Shown here piece by piece: positions 1 to 4,891 of a stretch of DNA of 5,571 nucleotides. Below the pieces are notes generated by a model. The model had not been told where the DNA came from. It saw only the letters and a program-made list of their open reading frames with translations, and made no database searches. Numbering within the stretch: the stretch's first letter is position 1; every line of letters begins with the position of its first letter. Location of the stretch: positions 1 to 5,571 of the forward strand of contig DATDSD010000024.1 of the NCBI GenBank assembly GCA_035291405.1, read 5' to 3'. A program made the translations under genes and the position numbers. This DNA comes from UBA12026 sp035291405 (GTDB taxonomy: Bacteria; Patescibacteriota; Microgenomatia; UBA8517).

Positions 1-41
1 AGGCTGGCGGTAATTGTGCGGAAAATATGCGGAGAATTTAA
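1..41 (+). CDS. Possible C-terminal tail of an upstream gene (partial)
   Basis: Frame 3 is open from the window edge and ends at TAA 39-41, giving AGGNCAENMRRI before the stop. The stop falls just before the promoter at 48, which would be a natural gene end. Frame 1 is also open, reading RLAVIVRKICGEFKFS and ending at TGA 49-51, but that stop would lie inside the -35 hexamer. About a dozen residues are too few to name a family or to be sure that this is coding. Confidence 0.25.
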   Translation, partial: AGGNCAENMRRI

Positions 42-47
42 ATTTTC

Positions 48-76
48 TTGACAATTTGGATTCATGGTAGTATTCT
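48..76 (+). promoter_or_regulatory. Sigma-70-type promoter of the first gene
   Basis: A perfect -35 hexamer TTGACA lies at 48-53. It is followed by a 17-base spacer and a -10-like TATTCT at 71-76 (4 of 6 bases match TATAAT). Only ten bases separate the -10 from the ATG at 87, so transcription would begin about 3-5 bases before the start codon and the mRNA would be nearly leaderless. The TTG of this -35 box can be read as an upstream in-frame start codon, but the promoter reading is more plausible. Confidence 0.6.
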
Positions 77-86
77 TCGGCTAACT

Positions 87-551
87 ATGAATTTTAATAG
101 AAAAGATGTGTTTATTGGCCTCGTTATTATTGTTGTAGTTGTTCTTGGTGCCATACTTTATAAAAGATTAAAAGCACCAAAAGTTATTCCTTCTCCTGCT
201 CCTCAAACGGTAAATTATAAAGAAGAATTGGAAAATATTTTTAATTTAGATATTCCAGAAAATACTAATACCATAAACTTAAAAGATGTTTCAGGTGGTA
301 ATGCTAGGGGAATAGCAACCAGTTCAGAAGTTTTAGTAGATATTGAGGATCCTGAGAATGGTTATTTTTATCAAGGCTGGCTTGAAGATGGGGGTAAATT
401 AATTTCTTTAGGAAAACTGCAGATTGCAAAAGGCGGTTGGCTTTTAGAATATGATGGCAGTAAATATCCAAGTTACAAGAAAATAATTATTTCTCTTGAA
501 AAAAAGTTAGATTCAACACTTGAGAAAAGAATTCTTGAGGGGTCTTTCTAA
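87..551 (+). CDS. Membrane-anchored protein with RskA/anti-sigma-K-like C-terminal domain
   Basis: This is a 154-residue protein from the ATG at 87. One hydrophobic segment (about residues 8-25, rich in V, I and L) is followed by KRLKAPK and a proline-containing linker (31-39), then a soluble domain of about 110 residues. The region from about 83 to the end contains DIEDPENGYFYQGWLED, then LGKL, GGWLLEYDG and a terminal LEGSF. To me this resembles the extracytoplasmic C-terminal domain of RskA-type anti-sigma proteins, but the N-terminal sigma-binding domain is absent. A role as a classical anti-sigma factor is therefore unlikely; a surface-exposed anchored domain is my inference. Topology is not clear-cut, because positive charge is stronger after the membrane segment than before it. 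The in-frame TTG at 48 would add 13 residues, but it forms part of a -35 box and has no ribosome binding site. The next gene begins 30 bases downstream, so co-transcription is likely. The family call is tentative. Confidence 0.75.
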   Translation: MNFNRKDVFIGLVIIVVVVLGAILYKRLKAPKVIPSPAPQTVNYKEELENIFNLDIPENTNTINLKDVSGGNARGIATSSEVLVDIEDPENGYFYQGWLEDGGKLISLGKLQIAKGGWLLEYDGSKYPSYKKIIISLEKKLDSTLEKRILEGSF

Positions 552-581
552 ATTTCTTCTTTTGAGCTAATATTAATTAGA

Positions 582-1082
582 ATGCGAAAGGGTATTTTGA
601 TCTTTGTTCTTACTCTTATTTTTCTTTCCCTTGCTGTTTTTTTAATCAATGCTGTTTTGATGAAAAAAAATTCAATTAAAAACAACGAAAATGCAGAAAA
701 AGAGGCTAACCAAAATACTGTAGAGGTTATAGAAACACCTTCATATTACAAAAATTATTTGAAAGAAGATTATGATAAGGCATTAAATGAAAAAAGAGTC
801 CTAGTTTTATATTTTACTTCTAATTGGTGTCAGATATGTATTGATCAAGATGTAATTAACACGGTGAGTTTTAACGAATTGGACAAGGAAGGAGCTGTGG
901 GTTTAAAAATTCACATCTTAGATTCAGAAACAACAATTGAAACAGATGCTTTGGCTAAAAAATTTGATGTTACAAAAGAACAATCGTTTGTAATACTTGA
1001 TAAAAATGGTGCAGTTTTCTTTAAATATACAGGAAGTCTAGACAAAGATTTGTTAAAGCAGAAAATATTGGAAGCGAGGTGA
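582..1082 (+). CDS. Membrane-anchored thioredoxin-like protein with WCQIC motif
   Basis: The protein has 166 residues. An N-terminal hydrophobic segment (about 5-26) follows MRKG and has no lipobox cysteine, which suggests an uncleaved signal anchor. A polar Asn/Lys/Glu linker (28-50) leads to a thioredoxin-fold domain from about 55 to the end. The active-site pair is W82-C83-Q-I-C86 after strand VLVLYFTSN, and strand QSFVILDKNG plus FFKYTGSL form the second half of the fold. The expected role is thiol-disulfide exchange outside the membrane, possibly reducing or isomerising secreted proteins; the substrate is unknown. The usual cis-proline before the FVIL strand is missing: Q134-S135 stands where most thioredoxins have Pro-Thr. 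No convincing ribosome binding site precedes ATG 582. Its TGA stop overlaps the ribosome binding site of the glutaredoxin gene, so the two thiol proteins are almost certainly co-translated. Confidence 0.85.
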   Translation: MRKGILIFVLTLIFLSLAVFLINAVLMKKNSIKNNENAEKEANQNTVEVIETPSYYKNYLKEDYDKALNEKRVLVLYFTSNWCQICIDQDVINTVSFNELDKEGAVGLKIHILDSETTIETDALAKKFDVTKEQSFVILDKNGAVFFKYTGSLDKDLLKQKILEAR

Positions 1083-1083
1083 T
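1076..1083 (+). promoter_or_regulatory. Strong Shine-Dalgarno site of the glutaredoxin gene
   Basis: GAGGTGAT matches eight consecutive bases of the complement of the usual 16S rRNA 3' end. It lies six bases before ATG 1090 and overlaps the TGA stop (1080-1082) of the thioredoxin-like gene. It is the only clear ribosome binding site of normal spacing in the window and fixes the start of the glutaredoxin. Confidence 0.8.
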
Positions 1084-1089
1084 ACCTAA

Positions 1090-1332
1090 ATGAAGTACAT
1101 AATTTATTCTACAATGTCATGTCCGTATTGTAAGATGCTCAAAGACTATCTTATATCCAAAAATGTTGTTTTTGTTGAAAAGTTGGTTGATCAAGATGAA
1201 ACATCCAGAGATGAAATGGCCGTTGAGTCAGGAGGATTTTTGGGAGTTCCTTTTAGTGTAATTATTAAAGATGATGGGACAAAAGAGACAGTAGTGGGAT
1301 TTGATAAAGGAAAACTTGATAAGATATTATAA
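1090..1332 (+). CDS. Glutaredoxin (CPYC, monothiol/dithiol exchange)
   Basis: This compact 80-residue glutaredoxin is the normal size for the GrxC/NrdH group. The active site C11-P-Y-C14 follows strand YIIYSTMS. The cis-proline is P54 in GVPF, and the C-terminal GFDKGKL resembles the G-F-D turn that helps bind glutathione or define NrdH-like proteins. It should act in the cytoplasm as a small dithiol reductant. Whether glutathione or a thioredoxin reductase recharges it cannot be read from the sequence, and no reductase gene is in the window. The start is set by the Shine-Dalgarno site overlapping the previous stop. Pairing with the membrane-anchored thioredoxin-like protein suggests a small thiol-redox unit. 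The next gene is 65 bases away and probably has its own promoter. Confidence 0.9.
   Translation: MKYIIYSTMSCPYCKMLKDYLISKNVVFVEKLVDQDETSRDEMAVESGGFLGVPFSVIIKDDGTKETVVGFDKGKLDKIL
1301..1330 (+). promoter_or_regulatory. Candidate promoter upstream of tpiA (distal)
   Basis: TTGATA (1301-1306, 5/6 match to TTGACA) is separated by 18 bases from TATTAT (1325-1330, 5/6 match to TATAAT). Both hexamers sit in the last codons of the glutaredoxin gene. A start near 1337 would give a leader of about 60 bases before ATG 1398. In A+T-rich DNA such matches arise by chance, so this is weaker than the two TTGACA promoters. Confidence 0.3.
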
Positions 1333-1361
1333 ACTATGTTTATGTTCTTAAAGAATAATAG

Positions 1362-1391
1362 TTATCATCTTAAAAATATGATTTTTACATT
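1362..1391 (+). promoter_or_regulatory. Candidate promoter upstream of tpiA (proximal)
   Basis: TTATCA (1362-1367) and TACATT (1386-1391), each a 4/6 match, are 18 bases apart. The -10 ends six bases before ATG 1398, so transcription would begin at or next to the start codon. This matches the near-leaderless arrangement of the stronger promoters at 48-76 and 2742-2770, and tpiA has no Shine-Dalgarno site. The hexamer match alone is modest. Confidence 0.3.
1371..1387. repeat. A/T-only inverted repeat upstream of tpiA
   Basis: TAAAAAT (1371-1377) and ATTTTTA (1381-1387) form a perfect 7-bp inverted repeat around the three bases ATG. It overlaps the proximal candidate -10 of tpiA, so it could be an operator-like site. 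With no G or C in the arms it may equally be chance in A+T-rich DNA. It is not followed by a run of T and is not a convincing terminator. Confidence 0.25.
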
Positions 1392-1397
1392 TGAAAA

Positions 1398-2060
1398 ATG
1401 ATCTTTATTAATTTCAAAACTTATCAAAGTGGTACAGGTGGTGAGGCTGTTAAAATGGCAAAAATTATTGAAGAGGCGTCTCACACATCAGGAATTAAAA
1501 TTATCTCTGTAGTGCAACCTACGGATGTTAGAGAAGTAGTTTTAGAGGTTTCTACTGAAGTTTGGTCTCAAAAAATTGACCCTGTGGAGTTTGGAGCAAA
1601 CACTGGAAGCATATTACCCGAAGCTGTTGTTGATGATGGTGCTGTTGGGACGTTTCTGAACCATTCAGAAAATAGATTAACTGATTTTGAAAGTTTATCA
1701 AAAGCACATGATAGAGCCAGAGAAGTTGGTTTAAAAACATTGATCTTTGCCAAAGATACGGAAGAATTGGAAAAAGTAGCTTCACTAAAACCTGACTACA
1801 TATCATATGAACCTCCAGAGTTAATTGGAAATCGTGATGTTTCGGTGGCAACAGCCAAACCTGAAATAATTACTAAGGCAGCTGAAATTTCAAGAAAATC
1901 AGGAACTCCTTTAATAGTTGGAGCAGGAGTTCACTCAAAAGAAGACGTTAAGAAATGTTTAAGTCTGGGAGCTGTTGGAATAGCTGTCGCTTCAGATGTG
2001 ATGAACTCATCTGATCCTAAAAAAGAACTTTTAGATTTAGTGGAGGGTTTTACCGCGTAG
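1398..2060 (+). CDS. tpiA: Triose-phosphate isomerase, archaeal type
   Basis: This enzyme interconverts dihydroxyacetone phosphate and glyceraldehyde 3-phosphate in the cytoplasm. At 220 residues it matches the short archaeal TIM class rather than the roughly 250-residue bacterial/eukaryotic class. Catalytic residues are visible: K7 in INFKTY, H89 in LNHSENR and E138 in the archaeal-style loop YEPPELIG. Phosphate-binding glycines are seen in VGAGV (174-178) and GAVGIAVASD (191-200). ATG 1398 places the first strand right at the N-terminus, as in archaeal TIMs, so the start is sound. There is no Shine-Dalgarno site. The stop is one base before rpiB, so the two are surely one transcript. An archaeal-type TIM beside bacterial-type GAPDH and PGK points to old gene transfer or lineage-specific replacement. 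Confidence 0.95.
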   Translation: MIFINFKTYQSGTGGEAVKMAKIIEEASHTSGIKIISVVQPTDVREVVLEVSTEVWSQKIDPVEFGANTGSILPEAVVDDGAVGTFLNHSENRLTDFESLSKAHDRAREVGLKTLIFAKDTEELEKVASLKPDYISYEPPELIGNRDVSVATAKPEIITKAAEISRKSGTPLIVGAGVHSKEDVKKCLSLGAVGIAVASDVMNSSDPKKELLDLVEGFTA

Positions 2061-2061
2061 T

Positions 2062-2511
2062 ATGAAAATTTATATTGGAGCAGATCATAGAGGATATGAG
2101 TTAAAAGAAAAAATTACTAAGTGGCTTTTTGAGTTAGAGTATGAATTTACAGATCTTGGGGCAACAAGTCTAAATCCTAAGGACGATTACACAAAATATG
2201 CAACAGAAGTTGCTTCTCTTGTTTCTAACGATAAAGAATCCCTCGGCATTTTAATTTGTGGAAGTGGCGTAGGAGTTGAAGTAATTGCCAATAAATTTGA
2301 TGGTGTTAGGGCAGGAATTGGGGTAGATGCCATGCAAGTTAAAAAGGGAAGAATTGATGACAATATGAATGTTTTGGCTTTAGCATCTGACTATACAAGT
2401 GAAAAAGAAGCAAAAGCCATGCTAATTGCATTTTTAGAAAGCAGATTTTCAGCAAAAGAAAGATATAAAAGAAGACTTGATGATATACAAAAAATAGAAG
2501 CCAATAATTAA
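2062..2511 (+). CDS. rpiB: Ribose-5-phosphate isomerase B (RpiB/LacAB family)
   Basis: The expected reaction is interconversion of ribulose 5-phosphate and ribose 5-phosphate in the non-oxidative pentose phosphate pathway. The 149 residues match the family length. The N-terminal IGADHRG (5-11) supplies D8-H9, the base/phosphate loop is ILICGSGVGV with catalytic C66, and ANKFDGVRA (76-84) is typical. The C-terminal R134 and R138 fit the phosphate-binding arginines. The ring-opening histidine of E. coli RpiB (H99, in its HND motif) is replaced here: the matching stretch is GRIDDNMNVLAL, with D99. Activity or substrate may therefore differ, since the family also contains galactose-6-phosphate isomerase subunits and isomerases for other sugar phosphates. 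The start codon follows the tpiA stop after one base. A purine-rich GGAGGG at 2042-2047 is about 14 bases upstream, rather far to act alone, so translational coupling is likely. Confidence 0.9.
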   Translation: MKIYIGADHRGYELKEKITKWLFELEYEFTDLGATSLNPKDDYTKYATEVASLVSNDKESLGILICGSGVGVEVIANKFDGVRAGIGVDAMQVKKGRIDDNMNVLALASDYTSEKEAKAMLIAFLESRFSAKERYKRRLDDIQKIEANN

Positions 2512-2544
2512 AAATTACTGAGAGTCTATGGTTTTTTAATTTTT
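2510..2544. terminator. Weak A/T inverted repeat between convergent genes, possible terminator
   Basis: AAAAATTA (2510-2517) is complementary to TAATTTTT (2537-2544) with a 19-base loop, and T-runs lie at 2532-2537 and 2540-2545. It sits where rpiB and the - strand gene converge. A two-way terminator would be expected here, but the stem has no G-C pairs and a large loop, and it overlaps the last codons of the - strand gene. Confidence 0.2.
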
Positions 2545-2732
2545 TGGGGCAGATCGGAAGTTACAAGTGCTACTATAATATCTGCAGCTTTATCTGCTAG
2601 TTGCTCAGGACGATCTCTGTGGAGAGCATTCCCCATTACAAGATCTGCAGACACTCTTTCTGCTTCTTCTTGGGTCAATTCTATTTTAGTAACTAACCCA
2701 TCCTTGCCTCGAATTATAACGTCAGGTGTCAT
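2526..2732 (-). CDS. Small acidic protein of unknown function (68 residues)
   Basis: I do not recognise this protein. The first 20 residues look like a short beta hairpin (DVIIRGKDGLVTKIEL). Then come TQEEAERVSADLV and a long helical stretch around PEQLADKAADIIVALV, ending in a lysine-rich KIKKP. It has no membrane segment and no cysteines. It is the only - strand gene and lies alone between rpiB and pgk. Support that it is real comes from a near-consensus promoter (TTGACA, 17 bases, TAGAAT) ending nine bases before its ATG, and from an amphipathic, protein-like sequence. Its base composition appears somewhat richer in G+C than its neighbours. Its position converges on rpiB and diverges from pgk. 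A small regulatory or accessory protein is conceivable, but nothing in the sequence shows that. No Shine-Dalgarno site precedes it. Confidence 0.65.
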   Translation of the reverse strand: MTPDVIIRGKDGLVTKIELTQEEAERVSADLVMGNALHRDRPEQLADKAADIIVALVTSDLPQKIKKP

Positions 2733-2741
2733 GTTGGCGCA

Positions 2742-2770
2742 ATTCTACATTTTTAGTCTATTAATGTCAA
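2742..2770 (-). promoter_or_regulatory. Near-consensus promoter of the 68-residue - strand gene
   Basis: Read on the - strand, TTGACA (2770-2765) is followed by exactly 17 bases and TAGAAT (2747-2742), a 5/6 match to TATAAT. Nine bases separate the -10 from the ATG at 2732, so the predicted RNA starts two or three bases before the start codon. It is the best promoter match in the window and strongly supports transcription of the small - strand gene. Confidence 0.65.
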
Positions 2771-2820
2771 TTTTGGAAATGGTATTATTAATTACCAGTT
2801 CCACTTGCCAAGATTTGCTT

Positions 2821-3774
2821 ATGCTTAATTTACCTAAAATTACAGATTTAGATGTAACAAACAAGAAAGTCTTAGTAAGGCTGGATTTGGATATCAAAAA
2901 ATTTAATGAAGAAGACTTAAGACTTAAAGCTTCAGTTAAAACATTAGATTATTTAAAAGATAAAGCTTCAGAAATAATTATAATTGCTCACAGGGGAAGG
3001 CCTGAAGGCAAGAATGTTCCCGAATTAAGTTTAAAAGAATTTCAACCCTATTTTGATAAATGGGGGGCAAAAGTAGAAGAAAATTTAAGGTTTGATGAAG
3101 GAGAAGAAAAAAACGATTCAGAATTTGCAAAAAAATTAGCTTCACTTGGTGAGGTATTTATAAATGATGCTTTTGCCAGTTCTCACAGAAATCACGCTTC
3201 AATTGTAGGCCTTCCTAAACTTATGTCTTCTTGTTTTGGTTTTCATTTTTTAGAAGAAATTGAAAATCTAGGAAGGGAATTTGAGAAACCTGTAACTGTT
3301 GTTATCAGTGGAATTAAAGAAGATAAAGTAGAAATGGCTAAGAAACTAAGCAATATCTATGACAAAGTTTTAGTTGGGGGAAGACTTCCTGAGTACTTTG
3401 GAGATGAATCTTTAGAATCTGTTAGAAATCAAAAAAGCAATTTAATTATTGGAAACTTGGTTCAAGACAAGGAAGATATCACCCTAAACACAATTGAAAA
3501 ATTTAAAGACGAATTAAAAACAGCCGGAACAGTAATACTTGCAGGAGCCTTGGGAAAATATGAAGATGAAGGTCATTCTCAGGGGACTAAAGAAATATTT
3601 GAGTATATTAGTAAACTTACTGCATTTAAAATTGCAGGTGGTGGAGATACTGAAACTTGTTTACAAAATTACAATTTAACAGACAAATTTAATTGGGTTT
3701 CAGTAGGCGGGGGTGCTTGTTTAGAATTTTTAACCAATAAAACACTTCCTGCTATTGAAGCAATGTCTAATTAA
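2821..3774 (+). CDS. pgk: Phosphoglycerate kinase, shortened form
   Basis: This enzyme moves a phosphate between 1,3-bisphosphoglycerate and ADP, the first ATP-forming step of lower glycolysis. ATG 2821 gives 317 residues. The frame is open back to 2704, but those extra 39 codons encode no PGK-like sequence and lie across the divergent promoter region. The N-domain shows VLVRLDLD (17-24), R34, AHRGRP (H57, R60), ENLRF (R90), NDAFASSHRNHAS (R123) and K166 in SGIKEDK. The C-domain shows GGGDT (273-277, D276) and VGGGACLEFL. The usual length is about 390, and the loss is in the C-terminal nucleotide domain between VGGRLPEYF (185-193) and AGALGKYE (241-248). The usual WNGPMGVFE motif is replaced by LAGALGKYE, and the N-domain DFN motif is DLD. 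No frameshift is visible, and the ends match the family. No Shine-Dalgarno site is seen. gap follows 24 bases later. Confidence 0.9.
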   Translation: MLNLPKITDLDVTNKKVLVRLDLDIKKFNEEDLRLKASVKTLDYLKDKASEIIIIAHRGRPEGKNVPELSLKEFQPYFDKWGAKVEENLRFDEGEEKNDSEFAKKLASLGEVFINDAFASSHRNHASIVGLPKLMSSCFGFHFLEEIENLGREFEKPVTVVISGIKEDKVEMAKKLSNIYDKVLVGGRLPEYFGDESLESVRNQKSNLIIGNLVQDKEDITLNTIEKFKDELKTAGTVILAGALGKYEDEGHSQGTKEIFEYISKLTAFKIAGGGDTETCLQNYNLTDKFNWVSVGGGACLEFLTNKTLPAIEAMSN

Positions 3775-3783
3775 ATCTATACT
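3755..3783 (+). promoter_or_regulatory. Candidate promoter of gap
   Basis: TTGAAG (3755-3760, 4/6) lies in the last codons of pgk. After 17 bases comes TATACT (3778-3783, 5/6 match to TATAAT). Transcription would start near 3790, about nine bases before ATG 3799. It could give gap extra expression beyond read-through from pgk. Chance occurrence in A+T-rich DNA cannot be excluded. Confidence 0.4.
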
Positions 3784-3798
3784 TAAGTTATCACTGCC

Positions 3799-4887
3799 AT
3801 GGTAAAAGTTGGAATAAATGGATTTGGGAGGATTGGAAGACTAGCTTTCAGAATAGGGGTATCCAAACACGCTGGCGATATTTCCTTTGGCGCTATTAAT
3901 ACTTCAGGTTCTATGCCTGCTTCAGGTTGGGCACACCTTGTTAATTACGACACAATGTATAGAAAATTTGAGAACGAGGTAGTTGCCGATGAGTCTGGCA
4001 AGAACGAGGAAGTTATTGGAAACCTTAAAATTTCGGAAAGAAATGTTAATGTTCCACTTCTTGCTCAAAAAGACCCAAGCCTTATTCCTTGGGGAAAGTA
4101 TGGAGTTGATGTTGTAATTGAATCAACCGGAAAATTTACTTCAGAGGAAGAAGCCAAAAAACATGCAATAGGAGGAGCTAAAAGAGTTATTATCTCTGCT
4201 CCAAGCAAGGGGGGAAATGTGGGAACATATGTAATTGGAGTTAATGAAGTTAAAAAAGATGCCATGGTTCTTTCAAATGCTAGTTGTACAACAAATTGTG
4301 TTGCACCAGTTGCTGCAGTCATGCATGCCGCCTTTGGAATTGAAAAAGCAATGATGACAACGGTTCATAGTTACACAGATGATCAAAATTTGCAGGACGG
4401 AAGTCACAAAGACTTAAGACGTGCAAGGGCAGCTTCTGTTAACATAGTTCCAACAACTACGGGGGCTGCAATTGCAGTTACTGAAACCATGCCAGAATTA
4501 AAAGGATTGTTTGACGGAATGGCACTTCGTGTTCCAGTTGCAACCGGGTCGTTAACCGACTTCACGTTCTTATTAAAGAAAGATGTGACAGTGGAAGAGG
4601 TAAATAATGCATTTATTGAAGCTGTTAAAAACCCCTTATATAAGGGAATATTGGCAGTTTCTGAAGGTTTTTTGGTATCAAGTGATATTATTGGGAGAAG
4701 TGAGTCGGCAATAGTTGATTTGCCATTAACGCAGGTAGTTGCGGGAAATATGGTAAAGATTTTTGCATGGTATGACAACGAATGGGGATATGCAAACCGA
4801 TTGGTTGAACAAGTAATTAGAGTTGGTAGAAATTTAGAAAGTGGAGTAGCTCCAACAGATCCGTTAACACTAGCTCACAACAGTTAA
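3799..4887 (+). CDS. gap: Glyceraldehyde-3-phosphate dehydrogenase, possibly NADP-capable
   Basis: This is a 362-residue class I GAPDH converting glyceraldehyde 3-phosphate, phosphate and NAD(P)+ to 1,3-bisphosphoglycerate, which pgk then uses. The dinucleotide fold starts with GINGFGRIGR (5-14). The catalytic cysteine is C163 in NASCTTNC and the partner histidine is H190 in TVHSYT. HKDLRRARAAS, NIVPTTTGAA and the C-terminal WYDNEWGYANR (324-334) are all present. Two cofactor-site positions are unusual. The aspartate that binds the adenine ribose of NAD (AIND in most enzymes) is T35 in AINTSG. The Leu-Pro pair of NAD-specific enzymes near position 188 is G201-S202, resembling the Ala-Ser of chloroplast NADP enzymes. 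NADP use is inferred from these residues. A lysine common after TTTGAA is replaced by isoleucine (I225). The length is about 25 residues above the usual 335, partly from a longer region after residue 60 and a C-terminal extension. No Shine-Dalgarno site is seen. Confidence 0.96.
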   Translation: MVKVGINGFGRIGRLAFRIGVSKHAGDISFGAINTSGSMPASGWAHLVNYDTMYRKFENEVVADESGKNEEVIGNLKISERNVNVPLLAQKDPSLIPWGKYGVDVVIESTGKFTSEEEAKKHAIGGAKRVIISAPSKGGNVGTYVIGVNEVKKDAMVLSNASCTTNCVAPVAAVMHAAFGIEKAMMTTVHSYTDDQNLQDGSHKDLRRARAASVNIVPTTTGAAIAVTETMPELKGLFDGMALRVPVATGSLTDFTFLLKKDVTVEEVNNAFIEAVKNPLYKGILAVSEGFLVSSDIIGRSESAIVDLPLTQVVAGNMVKIFAWYDNEWGYANRLVEQVIRVGRNLESGVAPTDPLTLAHNS

Positions 4888-4891
4888 AAAG

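Noticed and set aside
48..86. TTG start giving a 167-residue first protein
   Set aside because: The TTG is the beginning of a perfect -35 hexamer with a spaced -10. The added 13 residues do not look like a natural N-terminus, and ATG 87 begins right before the membrane segment.
1348..1373. Hairpin TTAAAGA...TCTTAA as terminator after the glutaredoxin gene
   Set aside because: Pairing needs two bulges, has almost no G-C pairs and is followed by A rather than a run of T.
1552..1851. Two - strand open frames within tpiA
   Set aside because: They lie wholly inside the conserved tpiA coding region, and their composition (runs of Q and H) is typical of shadow frames.
2761..2788. Promoter for pgk with -10 TATTAT at 2783-2788
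   Set aside because: The -10 is a 5/6 match, but the best -35 at acceptable spacing (TTAATG, 3/6, 16-base spacer) is poor. pgk must be transcribed from somewhere near here, but I cannot place the site.
2704..2820. N-terminal extension of phosphoglycerate kinase by 39 residues
   Set aside because: The family begins close to M at 2821 (LPKITDLDV, VLVRLD). The upstream frame overlaps the - strand gene and its promoter and shows no PGK similarity.
3781..3788. Palindrome ACTTAAGT before gap as an operator
   Set aside because: A single 8-base palindrome is expected by chance in A+T-rich DNA, and no second copy was seen.
4065..4778. Long open frames on the - strand within gap
   Set aside because: They are mirror frames of a well-conserved GAPDH gene, have no promoter or ribosome binding site, and their translations resemble no protein family I know.
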